Positions 38,341 to 48,520 of a stretch of 64,000 nucleotides of DNA are shown here, in pieces. The stretch is from Caprimulgus europaeus (Eukaryota > Chordata > Aves > Caprimulgiformes > Caprimulgidae). The stretch covers positions 7,760,501 to 7,824,500 of the forward strand of contig OU015541.1 of NCBI GenBank assembly GCA_907165065.1, written 5' to 3'. Below the pieces are notes generated by a model. It ran no database searches and was not told the origin of the DNA. It saw only the letters and a list, made by a program, of their open reading frames with translations. The translations under genes were made by a program, and so were the position numbers. The first letter of the stretch is position 1. Each line of letters begins with the position of its first letter.

Positions 38341-41300
38341 TTGACCCGGCTCCTGTTTCCCCAGTTCCCGGCGGCACCACGGTGGTGGTGGAGCTCACCC
38401 CCGACCTCCATATCTGTGGCATCTGCAAGCAGCAGTTCAATAACCTCGATGCCTTCGTTGGGCACAAGCAAAGCGGTTGCCAACTCACTAGTGCAACGGC
38501 CGGGGCCACCAGTACGGTCCAGTTTGTATCAGAAGAAACGGTGCCATCAACACAGACACAAACCACAACCAGGACCATCGCTTCGGAGACCCAAACCATC
38601 ACAGGTATTTCAGTGTTGCATACCAGGAGCTTGAAAGCACTCGGCTCGTGCGAAGTGGCAATGCTCCATAGCCCACTGCTTGTGTGTCCCCATCACACTA
38701 AGCTGAAAGGACAGTTTTCACATTACTCGTCATGTACCTGCAAAGGAAGGAAGAAAAAAAGTGGTGTGCTGCCTTCTTGGCTTTGGGGTGATAGTTAGAG
38801 AACTGATGAAGTCTAACGTGTTGTATAACTCACTTGTGCAAACTAATTAAAGTTGTCAATACTTACGAAAAATAATCAAATTACTATTCATTTTATTTTT
38901 AAAGAGTGCTCTTGATGAAAAACAGACACAGAATTGCTTTCAGGCACCAATCCAGGCCTTTTTATGTGAGAACACCGCATTCCCTAACATTGCTCCCACA
39001 ACTAATTGGCAGGAAAAATATTACTCAAAATTTCTGCCTGTGCAAAGGCTCAAGTGAGGTCCTGATCCTGCAGATAGTTAAATAAAACTAGAATTTTGTG
39101 TGTGTGAAGGTTTGCCCTTCTATATATAGTTTTATTTTATTTTATTTTGATCTGGGACCATATGAAAATCCAAATTATTTTACTTTATTTTGGATAGACA
39201 GATTAGGGCAGAGAGTCTCAAAGAGCAGTGAAACAAACTGAATTCAGGGCTTGCTTCCAGGAATTTTTGTATTATAATCCCTCAACTTAGTGTGGGTTTT
39301 GGATGAGTCATTTATCTGCTTCATATTTACTCATCTCTAAAATGAGGGCAGTTGTATCCTTCTGCCCTTTTGGGTGTAGTGTTGTTTAATTGATTTAAAA
39401 GCTGCTACTTTGGCTAAGATAATTTTACCTGTTTTTCTTGTGAGTAACAGCTAAAAACAGTATAGTTGAAAGACGCTGAACTTTTTAAGAATTAAAAAAA
39501 AATTGTTTGCTTGATGCCTTTTTGACAACATTTGACATATAAATAATTTGAGGGGGTTTTTTTCTCCTTTGGGCTGTAGCACAGCCAGTGTTGAAAAACA
39601 AACTTTTTTTTTTTTTTTAATGTAAGACCTGGTCAGGCATCAGAAAAAAATGAACTTCTGAGGAAACTGAACAGTGCAGTCAGATAGGATTCAGAGGGAG
39701 AAAAATGGGCTTACATAGGTTGTACTAAGTTCAGCATGGCTCATCAGGTCTTGACAGAATTTCCACTGATAGCAAGGGAGAGAAAAGCCTTTCTCTATCC
39801 CCCCTCCCCTAGTTGACTAGAAAGCCAGGAGCAGGAATGTTGCTGGAAAAAAAACAGAAAATAGTAATTAAAGTTAACGAGAAAATAGATTTTTCCAATT
39901 GGAGAAGTTAATGTTCTCAAATTGAACTCTTTCATGTGTTTAGTTTCTGCACCAGAGTTTGTTTTTGAGCACGGCTATCAAACATACCTGCCCAGTGAGA
40001 GCAGAGAGCCTCCAGCTGCTGCTATTGTCTCTACACCACCAAAACCACGTTCAAGGAAATCCACTTCCTCACTTACGCAAAAGAAACTAAACTGCTGCTA
40101 TCCAGGTAAGATGTGGAATGTACTTTCTTCCTTTTTAGTTTCAATATTGATAGGTTTCATATAGTGATATGCACAGTAGCTCTGTCTGTCTACAGCAGTT
40201 AAGACAAAGCTGTTTCAAAGCTTCCAGAAAATGGTGATGTAGAGAGTGAATTGCCTCCTAGGGGAAGCATTAGAAAGCCACCATTCATAGGTAGGCTGGT
40301 CACTCTTTTACATAGATGTGAGTAAACAAGATGGGGAATTCATTTTCTGTTAATACTGAATTTTAAAGAAAATATTCTTGAAAAGAAACATAATTGCCAT
40401 ATATTTTCCTTGAATTTAATGCTTTTAATCTTACCATTTTCAGGTTGCCAGTTCAAGACTTCCTATGGTATGAAGGATATGGAACGTCACCTACGAACGC
40501 ACACAGGTTTATATAGCTGCTATATTTTATTTTTGGTTGATTTCCTCATTTTGGCTCTTTGCTGAGATGTATTTTCCTACAAAATCATGTATCTATAGCT
40601 AAGTTAGATAGAATGTCCACATATGTCTACATTCTACTATTGCAGTTGTTTCCCAAAAAGAGAATTGCCCTTTTTGCTTATGCCATGTTCCACTATGGGC
40701 AGTGCCACTCACAGCTGTGGAACATGAACACTGTTCATTGATGTAGGGCACAGTTAAATTTCTGAGGTGCAGACCGGGTGTTTATCAGGGTACAGTGTGG
40801 TAGGGGTGCAGAAACCTAGTTTGTTCTTAATACGAAACAGTGATTCCAACATTTCACCTCCCTTCCTCCTGAACTGCAGTGTCAGAGTTACAAAGGGAGA
40901 AGCTTCCAAAGAGTCTTCTAAAGTTGTTGCACTTGTGCATGCAGCCTTCTGGAGCATAGTAGAGTTCTTCACTGGTAGGATGGCTGCTGAAATCCAATGT
41001 CTAGCTTTTGAAAACTAGCCTCACTTCTGTTAAGTGTTTAGTGTATGCTTTTTTGTTTTTCTTGGAACAATATCCTTATGATGCAAAAATTGTTGATGTG
41101 TTGATGCTCTCCTGTTTGTTTCAGGAGACAAGCCCCATAAATGTGATGTTTGCAGCAAATGCTTTAGCCGTAAAGATAAGCTGAAGATGCATATGCGCTC
41201 CCATACTGGGGTGAAGCCTTACAAGTGTAAACACTGTGACTATGCAGCTGCTGACAGCAGCAGCCTCAACAAGCACCAGCGCATTCACTCCAACGAGCGT

Positions 41301-44300
41301 CCTTTTAAATGCCAGATCTGTCCTTATGCAAGTCGCAACTCCAGCCAGCTGACTGTACATCTCAGATCCCACACAGGTAAGTTTGCAGTAAAATTCAGAT
41401 CTGTAAAAGTTTGAAGGTCATTGGGAAGATTTTGAAAGGTGTCAAGATGCCAGAAAGGGCCTGTATGAATTCTCAAAAGCACCCAGACATCCAGCTTCTT
41501 AGAATTTCTTAAGTATAAAATCTAGCAGAGCAATACAGCTCTACTAAAGAAAACCTGGAAGCAATCAGAAGACAGATCTGACTCTTGGTAGATTTTCTTC
41601 TAAATTGATTTTGAAACTGCCTGTTAGATGTTCTAAAACCAGTAGAACTGAAGGATCTAATTTATTGACTGGTTGATCAAGAGCATCTAGGTTCCTATCT
41701 GTCTCTCAAGTCTGATCCACTACATTAGAAGCACTGAAATTATTCTGGAGTTGAACTAGTTAGTGCAGGCCTTGGCTGCATAATTTATTTTTTCTTGCAT
41801 CAGTAAATTAGCAAGTAATTAGCAATTTAAGTTACACCACTTTTTGATGTTTCTTTGTGGTACCTTCCATATGCAGAACTAATGGACATCGACAGCGTAG
41901 TATGAGCAGCTGGAACTATATTCTGCCCATATCATTTTTGCTCTACAGTTAGAAAGGTTTAGCCTCCCTGTTTATAAACATTGTATCATTTTATATTTGC
42001 ATTATTTGCCTAAATTTTCTTTTAATCCAATTTCTCTTTTATAGATTGTTCCTAGGAGAGATTTGCTGTGAAGATACTACTGTATAGTTGTCTTTGTACA
42101 TTTGTCTTTGTATGTTGTTTTTCACCTAATCTAGGGTACTGGCTTAGTTTCTGTGTTGGCTTTTATACATTTGATTAGTTCTGTGAATTTTAGCTGCAAG
42201 GTGGTTATGGTTCAGTGATTACTAGATTAGCTTTGAACCTATCCTACATCTGATTCTGAATTCAAGTACTAAACAACATTAGTTCAGATGTGTGCAAGAT
42301 GGGTTTTATTTTGAGAAGAAAAAAGAAATAAATCCCTTGTGCATTGTGAACGAAGGGAGGGTTAAACCAATCTGTCTCTAGCAGAAAATAATCTTTTATA
42401 CTTCACAAATCTACTGTGATGGAACAGGCAAGACTGTCAGGCAGTTGTTTTACAAGTTTCCCTCTTTCTATTGCTATATAAGAAGATGTGACTGTCAGTC
42501 AAAATAGTGTGGGTTATTATGAGAAGTTACCTGTTAGTAAACACACTAATAGGAGAATATGGTATTGCATTTTCTCCATGTCTTATAAGAGTTGCATATT
42601 TGTGCATTTATGTACATGGGCAGGTATGCTCTCAGGTGGTTGCAAGAGAACCTCTGAATGATCCTGGTTCTCTTGTATTTCCAGTAGAATTAGGTTTTTG
42701 TGACACTAAATACTGCAATAGTTGGGAAGAGGTTTCAGACTACCTTCTCTGCTTTTGGCAGATCAGTCTGTTATATCTTAAGAAATTGAACTATGCTAAA
42801 TTTCAGGTCTTTAGTTTTATTGTCTCTTCTATTTCTCCAAAATAAATCCTCTTTTGTAAAAGGACTTTTTTGATGTGTTGAAAGAGCGAGTCATCTAAAG
42901 ATCAGTTTCCTGTTAACTTGAGTAAAACTACTCTTACAATTAATAATTTCAGGATCACTTTAAGATATATTCTGTCAGTGTCAATTATGTGTGGACAAAA
43001 ATGTAAAGAAATATAAGTAACAGACCACTCTTTAATAAATGGAACAAACATACTTCACTATATTCAGTAAAATTACCAATTCTATTTCATATATTGTGCT
43101 GTCCTGTATGTGAAAATTAAGTAATTGAAACACAAACTCTGCCTTCATCAACAAAGCAGATAAAAATTCAGTAGCTGAGTGTGAGCTGAAACTATAAACT
43201 AAACTAGATGAACGAACAGTAAGTACATCTTCATTAATAAAGTCTGTTTAATATAGATAATACACCATGTATCTCAATTATTAAACAGATACATGGATTA
43301 GCACAGTAGGCCACAACTTGATTTGAAAAATATGCAGCTAAACCTATGACTTAATGTAGCTGGATAAAGCAAATTATGCAAAATTATACAGCTATCACAA
43401 ACTCTATAAAATGCTAACTTATAAATCAGCCATTTGCAGTTTGATTATTAAAGAAGATAAATGCTTGCCAAACTAACTACACTCTTTTTTCCTTCCCCCA
43501 CCAACGGTGTCTTAGAACCTAGTAACAAAATTCTTCCACTTTTCCAAAATAATACCTACCTGAAGACTTCATGCTTAGGTAGTTTAAAGAACTACATATT
43601 TAGAATAAAGAAAAAAGTGAACAGTTATCTACTTGGGTTGGTAGGTTTGCTTTGGATTTTTTTAAATTACTTCAGAACACAGTCACTGGTCTTTACCCTG
43701 GAATTGGTTATGGACTAAACAGAGCTACAGCTTAATTTGGTCATGCACATTGTGACACAAGCCTGCCAATAAAGAAAATACAAAATAATTATTTAGATAC
43801 AGGCAATTCAGATGGTTATTCATGTAGGTAGTCTGACATAAACAGGCTTACAGAGATCTTACAGATGAGTGTGTTCATTTTTCATGTGTTACCAGTTAAG
43901 AATTTGACCTTTCAACTACATTGTTAGGTTTCTGGATCAGCATTGCTCTCAAAAAAAAAAAAGGCACTTATGAATATTTTATGTGCTTGTTTGCATGAAT
44001 GCAAACTGATATTGTGTGAACACAAACTGATACTAGATTTTCTTGAAGTGATCTGTGGAACACTATTAGGTGTGCTACACTGGGCAAATATCTTTCTTGG
44101 TTGCTGTTATGCCAGAAGAAACAAAAGCTTAATGTTACTTCTCTGTGTAAGCACATTTCCCCAGAGCCACAGGCTTGCATGCATGTTTCATTAGTCTCAC
44201 ATTTGTCTTTTCCAGTTGCATTTATGTAGCTGTGATCCCTTTATTTTTTTTTTATTTTATTTTTTTTCTCCCTATAACTGTAGTAATGCTGTGGTTGTGC

Positions 44301-46349
44301 AGTCACCTGGCACTGACCTAGGTCTGGAGTTTTGTCCCCACATCTCCCTATGTTCTGGACAAGAATTTCTATTGCCTTCCTGTGCCAGTGTAGTATTTGT
44401 GCTGCACCATATGAACCAGGCCAAAAAAGTAATCAGTTTTTCTTGTCAGCTAATCTAACTCACCATGTGAACAAATGTTGGTACAAGAAAGGCAGGAAGG
44501 AAAAAATGGCTGAGCAGTAAGGCTGGTGCCCATTAATGCAGTAGCCTACCATTCACCTAGGCTTAAAGTTAACCTATGAGCCTCCTTGTAAATTTGTGGT
44601 GTGAATCAGAGACATGGATGTGTTTATGTTGTTTTCTTAGACTTCAAAAAATAGCAGCTGTTAAAGTTACAGTGTTTATTTTTATTCATTTAAAACACTA
44701 ATTGAGATATACTGTTGCTAAAGAGGGACAAATGAGAAACTTCCATCACTTCTCTGGAGCACACTGAACAGTTTTACACACAAAATGAACTAAAATTGGA
44801 GAATAGCTAAGATGCAGACATGAAAAAGCAACAGCTGTGAGCAGGCATGCTTGTGGAGAGTTTGCTCACAAATATGCCAGACCAGGTGATAAATACCGTG
44901 CTATTAAAGTTCTCTACATCTTGACAATATGTTGGGAGATTACAGTTATTTAGAACAAGTCAGCTGTACATAATTCATTATAGCATTGGTCTCCCCAGTG
45001 GATCTTGATGTCTTATCTGTAATTTGAACTGTGGTTTTTTGTTGACAGGAGATGCTCCTTTCCAGTGTCAGATGTGTCCTGCTAAATTTAAAATCAACTC
45101 AGACTTGAAGAGGCACATGCGTGTGCATTCTGGTGAGAAACCCTACAAATGTGAGTTCTGTGAGGTCCGGTGTGCCATGAAAGGAAACTTGAAATCACAC
45201 ATTCGTATCAAGCACAGCATGGAAAACACTCTCAAGTGTCCAGAGTGTGAGTTTCAGTGTGGAAACAAAACAAGCCTTCGGCACCACATACGAACTCATC
45301 AGCCCGAGCAGCCAGTGAAGTGCTCAGAGTGCAACTACTCTTGCTCCAGCAAGGCAGCTCTGAAAGTGCACGAGCGAATTCACTGCAAAGATCGTCCTTT
45401 CAAGTGTGAATTCTGCAGCTTTGATACCAAGCAGCGGAGCAACCTGACAACTCATGTGAGGAAAGCTCACGGTGACAAAGTCAAGACCAAGAAGCAAACT
45501 GTGGAGAAGAAGGAAGGAGATAAGCCAAAGCAAGGTGGCTCCAGGCAAGTTGCCAGATTGGATGCCAGGAAATCGTTTAAGTGTGACCTGTGTGATGCTT
45601 CCTTTGTCCGAGAAGATTCTCTTAGGAGTCATAAGAAGCAGCACAGTATGTATAATGGATCTAAAAATAACGAACTGGCCGTTCTACAGCTCCAGATGGA
45701 TCCCAGTCGGCAGACCAGTGCCCCAATTACTGTCAGTCACCTCCAGGTCCCACTTCAGGCTGCTCAGGTTTCTCCATACAGTGAGGGAAGAGTCAAGATC
45801 ATCGTGGGTCACCAGGTCCCTCAGACGAGCAGCATTGTTCAGGCTGCATCAGTGAATGTCGTGCCTCCTGCATTAGTTAGCCAGAACCAGGAAGACCTCT
45901 CAGCCAACAGCCGCTTGCAGCTTCTGGGCCAAGTCAGTTTGTTGGCACCACCTCCACCTCCCATATCTCAAAGCGAAGCAGGGCCTGTGGCACAACCAAC
46001 AGTTCTTCTCACAACGCATGACCAAAGTGATGGAAGTGCTTTACACCAGACTCTGATTCCTGCTGCTCCTGTCAGCAGTCATGAGGCTTCAGCAAACCAA
46101 GCTTTCATCACCGGCTCTGGAATCAGCTGCTCTGACTTAGAAGGCCTTAATGCTCTGATACAAGAAGGAGCAGCAGAAGTGACTGTGGTTAGTGATGGAG
46201 GTCAGAGTATAACAGTGTCCACTTCAGCTCCCCCTCCTCCCATCTTTTCTTCGTCCTCTCACACAGAAGCCCCGAAGCAGACCTATTCCATCATTCAGAG
46301 CGGAGCCCATACAGCTTTGCTGTGCCCAGCAGACTCCATCCCGGATTAG
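37727..46349 (+). CDS. ZFP64: ZFP64 zinc-finger transcription factor, complete six-exon coding region
   Basis: Join of 37727-37784, 38365-38604, 39944-40105, 40444-40506, 41125-41376 and 45049-46349 gives 2,076 nt: 691 residues plus TAG. All introns are GT-AG and phase 1. Seen in order: short N-terminus; atypical C2HC finger (C37, C40, H53, C58); ten C2H2 fingers at about 150-173, 181-201, 209-229, 237-257, 265-285, 293-314, 322-342, 350-370, 378-399 and 437-457; then a Gln/Ser/Pro-rich tail with the conserved blocks EGRVKIIVGHQVPQ (504-517) and GLNALIQEG (624-632), ending CPADSIPD. Length and ending fit the long human isoform (about 681 residues). The family is nuclear, DNA-binding and KRAB-less; mammalian ZFP64 is known as a Notch intracellular-domain coactivator and an activator of the MLL promoter. 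The start at 37727 lies in a CpG island with G at -3. The only real gene seen in the window. Confidence 0.96.
37785..38364 (+). other. ZFP64 intron 1
   Basis: This 580-bp intron is GC-rich and still part of the CpG island. It contains a run of ten G (37924-37933), a possible source of assembly error or G-quadruplex. The acceptor is TTTCCCCAG. No additional exon is evident. Confidence 0.85.
38365..38604 (+). CDS. ZFP64: ZFP64 coding exon 2, atypical C2HC finger
   Basis: A symmetric 1-1 exon of 240 nt covering residues 20-99. It carries VVVELTPDLHICGICKQQF and then the C2HC finger C37-x2-C40-x12-H53-x4-C58, followed by a Ser/Thr/Gln-rich stretch (TQTQTTTRTI). This is among the most family-specific parts of ZFP64 and by itself identifies the gene. 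Acceptor TTCCCCAG|TT, donor ACAG|GTATTT. The frame also reads on into intron 2 to a stop near 38796, so intron retention would give a short protein lacking all the canonical fingers. Confidence 0.95.
38605..39943 (+). other. ZFP64 intron 2
   Basis: AT-rich, 1,339 bp. It holds (TTTTA)n at 39130-39148, a MIR-like fossil around 39280-39400, and a 15-T run at 39604-39618. The acceptor is CATGTGTTTAG. No coding sequence beyond the exon 2 read-through. Confidence 0.85.
39280..39400 (+). repeat. MIR/L3-type SINE or LINE-tail fossil in ZFP64 intron 2
   Basis: In order it reads gagtcattta, then tttactcatctctaaaatga and gtatccttctg. This is the layout of the MIR-like module (in outline: gagtcatttaatct, cagtttactcatctgtaaaatg, ataata, ccttctgcc). 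Matched from memory of the consensus, with many mismatches. Boundaries are approximate. Confidence 0.5.
39944..40105 (+). CDS. ZFP64: ZFP64 coding exon 3
   Basis: A symmetric 1-1 exon of 162 nt covering residues 100-153. It encodes VSAPEFVFEHGYQTYLPSES, a family signature, then a basic Ser/Pro-rich linker and NCCYP, the start of the first C2H2 finger. Donor CCAG|GTAAGA is strong. The finger is split by intron 3 between its first cysteine pair and the rest. Confidence 0.95.
40106..40443 (+). other. ZFP64 intron 3
   Basis: A 338-bp AT-rich intron. The acceptor is TTACCATTTTCAG. Nothing else is recognisable in it. Confidence 0.85.
40444..40506 (+). CDS. ZFP64: ZFP64 coding exon 4 (63 nt), rest of the first C2H2 finger
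   Basis: Too short to stand out as an open frame; found by splice sites and homology. It encodes GCQFKTSYGMKDMERHLRTH plus T and the first base of Gly175. It supplies C155 and the zinc-binding H169 and H173. The donor is ACAG|GTTTAT, weaker than the others because +3 is T. Skipping it would keep the reading frame (63 nt, phase 1-1) but destroy this finger. Confidence 0.93.
40507..41124 (+). other. ZFP64 intron 4
   Basis: A 618-bp intron with acceptor CTGTTTGTTTCAG. It contains an open frame of about 83 codons (40767-41018) with no family resemblance, probably chance. No repeats recognised. Confidence 0.85.
41125..41376 (+). CDS. ZFP64: ZFP64 coding exon 5, three C2H2 fingers
   Basis: A symmetric 1-1 exon of 252 nt covering residues 175-258. 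It encodes three complete fingers: C181/C184/H197/H201, C209/C212/H225/H229 and C237/C240/H253/H257, joined by linkers of the TGxKP and SNERP type. The middle finger reads CDYAAADSSSLNKH and the last CPYASRNSSQLTVH, both highly typical of ZFP64. Donor ACAG|GTAAGT is near-consensus. The minus-strand frame over this exon is only a shadow. Confidence 0.96.
41377..45048 (+). other. ZFP64 intron 5
   Basis: The largest intron, 3,672 bp and AT-rich, with acceptor TTTTTTGTTGACAG. It holds a 10-bp-arm inverted repeat at 43265-43296 and a T-rich tract around 44238-44269. I searched it for the second zinc-finger block used by a mammalian alternative isoform and saw no Cys/His finger pattern. Confidence 0.85.
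43265..43296. repeat. Inverted repeat with 10-bp perfect arms in intron 5
   Basis: CCATGTATCT, a 12-nt spacer, then AGATACATGG. As RNA it would form a 10-bp hairpin. Short arms and an AT-rich setting make chance possible. Confidence 0.7.
45049..46349 (+). CDS. ZFP64: ZFP64 terminal coding exon 6: six fingers and C-terminal activation-like region
   Basis: 1,301 nt covering residues 259-691 and the stop. Six C2H2 fingers: C265/C268/H281/H285, C293/C296/H309/H314, C322/C325/H338/H342, C350/C353/H366/H370, C378/C381/H394/H399 and, after a Lys-rich spacer (401-433), C437/C440/H453/H457. Two fingers have x4 rather than x3 between the histidines. The tail from about 458 is rich in Gln, Ser, Val and Pro, with two proline runs (559-563, 653-656) and two conserved blocks at 504-517 and 624-644. 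It ends at TAG 46347-46349. This is the exon used by the long mammalian isoform. Confidence 0.96.
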
Positions 46350-47226
46350 TCACAAAGTTCTCTTACTAAACAAATTTCAGTCTCAGAGGCAGTGCTGAAT
46401 TCAGCAGAAATGTGTAGGACATAAGTGAATGCAGGATTTGTCCTACAAAGCCAAGTACCTTCCACTTACACATTTTACTTGTCTGTACCTGGAAACTTAT
46501 ATCTTGTATGTGAAAAACAAGATGTGTATATTTCTGTGCCTCTGTTAAAATCAGAGGCCTTTGTAAAATCTGAGCACTGAAGCAACTGTTAACAGTTTCA
46601 CCAAACAGTAAGATTCCCAGAATGTGATTCTTGTATTATGCTGGCTAAAGTAAGAAAGCCTCACTTTGTGATGAATTACCTTCACAGCAGACTCAGGCAC
46701 CCACAAAGAGGTAATAGTCCCAGCCATTCCAAAGTATATTTTTAAGCTAAGTCTGTTTCAATTACGTGCTATGTATGCATTAACTGCATCTGGCTGATTG
46801 GTGATCTGTAAGAAATGTCTACTGCTGGGTCTAATGCAGCCCTAGTAAATTTTAGGGGGGCCATTCCTTAATATCTGCAGAAGTTGATAGCACCTGGCAC
46901 TTAATCTGGAAATATTTATGCCAAAGACCAGGTGATCATTTTTAGAAAACAAGAGAATTTTGTCCATTCATCAGTAATGACTAACTTTGTTAGCAAGAAC
47001 ACTATTGCAAATTATGTATGTGGCACAGTGATCTCTGTCAGAGGCACCTGTGTTTTAAATAACGAAACAACAACAAATATATTTTTTACAAAAACTACTT
47101 AAATTTTGTTCTTATTTTGATGCTGCCTGTTTGTAGTTGCACGGGTCCTGAAAGTGCATTGTATTTTGGCTCTCTTCTTTTCAAGTTAAAGGGGAAAAAG
47201 GAAAATATAGAATTAATTCAATTTAA

Positions 47227-47232
47227 AATAAA
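47227..47232 (+). terminator. Candidate proximal poly(A) signal AATAAA
   Basis: First AATAAA after the ZFP64 stop, 878 bp downstream of it. It lies in an A-rich context but has no strong GT/T-rich element in the next 40 bp, which weakens it. Confidence 0.35.
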
Positions 47233-48492
47233 GTAGATTCTAACCTAGGGTCTGAAACTCTAGCATAAATTCAGATTGGATGACAATGAAGTGGTAATTT
47301 ACCATTATATGATCACATTTCTATAATGAATGAATTCTAGGCTGTCTTTTGAAATATGCAATATTATAGTCCTATGTGGTGAGTATTCTTTTAGTGGTAG
47401 CTAATAATATCTTCACTACTAAACTATCTAGTTAAAGAGCAGACTCTCAACTTGGGAAAATAGCCAGCTCTCTAGGTGCCTGGAGCTGCAAAAATCAGAG
47501 ATCATTTCACAGCCAGACAGCATCCCAAGGACAATTGTGAACATACATGAAGACTGAAAAAAGATTGTTATCAAAACTAGCTCTGAAATTCCCTCTTGGG
47601 GAAGCAAAGTTAAGTTAAATTTCACAGTATTTGCTAGTGGGAGACATTGAATGATTGCTTTATGTGCTAGAAACTTGCTTGGAAAACTTACAAAGATTAT
47701 ATAATTAGAGCCACTTTCTGAATAGGCCTCGTGTTTGAAATTTTTAGCTTGTCCAGCCTTTATTTTGTGTATGTGGGGGTGCTTCCTGCTCCTCCCCTCT
47801 GTATGGTACGTACTCTGTACAGTGTAAAGCTTCCTATTTTACAGTGACAAGTAGGAAAATGCAATCATGACTCACAAGTACAGTCATACAGGTTGTTCTT
47901 GAAAATGTGACTTTTGCTTTTTCTTGAAATAAGCATTGTTTAAACTTGACTGCCCCAGTATTGCTGTCTTCGTTATTTATGGGAAATATTATTTCTGAAG
48001 ATCCCTATCTCTTCTGCCTTCCTAATCCTTGGTTCTAAATTAATCTTCTTTTAAAACAAAAAAAACCTTCCAAATAATCTTTGCTTTTAAATCCAAATTT
48101 GATTTGAACTGTCTGACAGTGTGCCTGACACTTAGAGATGTCAAAAGAAAGAGACCACACTCCAGTTAGAGGGTGAAACTTCATAAATGCTTAATTAAAA
48201 AGGCATTATTAAAAACTTGTTTCCTAGTCCCATGCTGTATTGAAATATGAAGCAGAAGCTCTAAGTTCACTGACAGTTGTATTTCAGGATTTATTATTCC
48301 CTACACTTGTGCTCCAGCTTTTCTGGTGATACAGGTTTGTCACCTGTTAATTATCTCTCCCCTACAGACAGGTGATTTAAGGAACTGACAAGACCCAGTT
48401 CCAAGCCACTGAGCACACCTGTTTTTATATAAATCACAAGTAGGCAGGAGGTTTTTGCTACATTAGATCACTGCAGAACATTAATTGAGAAC

Positions 48493-48498
48493 AATAAA
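48493..48498 (+). terminator. Candidate distal poly(A) signal AATAAA
   Basis: A sense-strand AATAAA about 2.14 kb after the stop. It is followed about 40-50 bp later by a T/GT-rich stretch (gctgttttgtggctc), the usual downstream element. Better supported than the proximal one, though not proven. Confidence 0.4.
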
Positions 48499-48520
48499 TT
48501 GAAAGCCTAGATACTTTGAA

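Larger units (their letters stand above)
46350..48520 (+). other. ZFP64: Probable ZFP64 3' UTR and poly(A) region
   Basis: Follows the stop codon, is non-coding in all frames, and is AT-rich with short U-rich stretches. Two AATAAA hexamers on the sense strand (47227 and 48493) could end a UTR of about 0.9 or 2.2 kb. The end is inferred; transcript data would settle it. Confidence 0.45.

Noticed and set aside
37240..38344. Plus-strand frames of 182, 205 and 120 codons around exon 1
   Set aside because: Only 37727-37784 is coding by splice logic; the rest are open because of GC content or are intron 1 read-through.
37113..38602. Long minus-strand open frames (340 and 377 codons) over the CpG island
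   Set aside because: They lie opposite the promoter and exons 1-2 in very GC-rich DNA, where stop codons are rare. The peptides are Arg/Pro/Ala-rich, of low complexity, and match no family.
45024..45048. Upstream extension of the exon 6 frame into intron 5
   Set aside because: The extension begins at TTG and crosses the strong acceptor TTTTTTGTTGACAG; spliced exon 6 at 45049 fits the conserved protein.
45324..45855. Other-frame open readings over exon 6
   Set aside because: Shadows of the zinc-finger coding sequence; no independent evidence.
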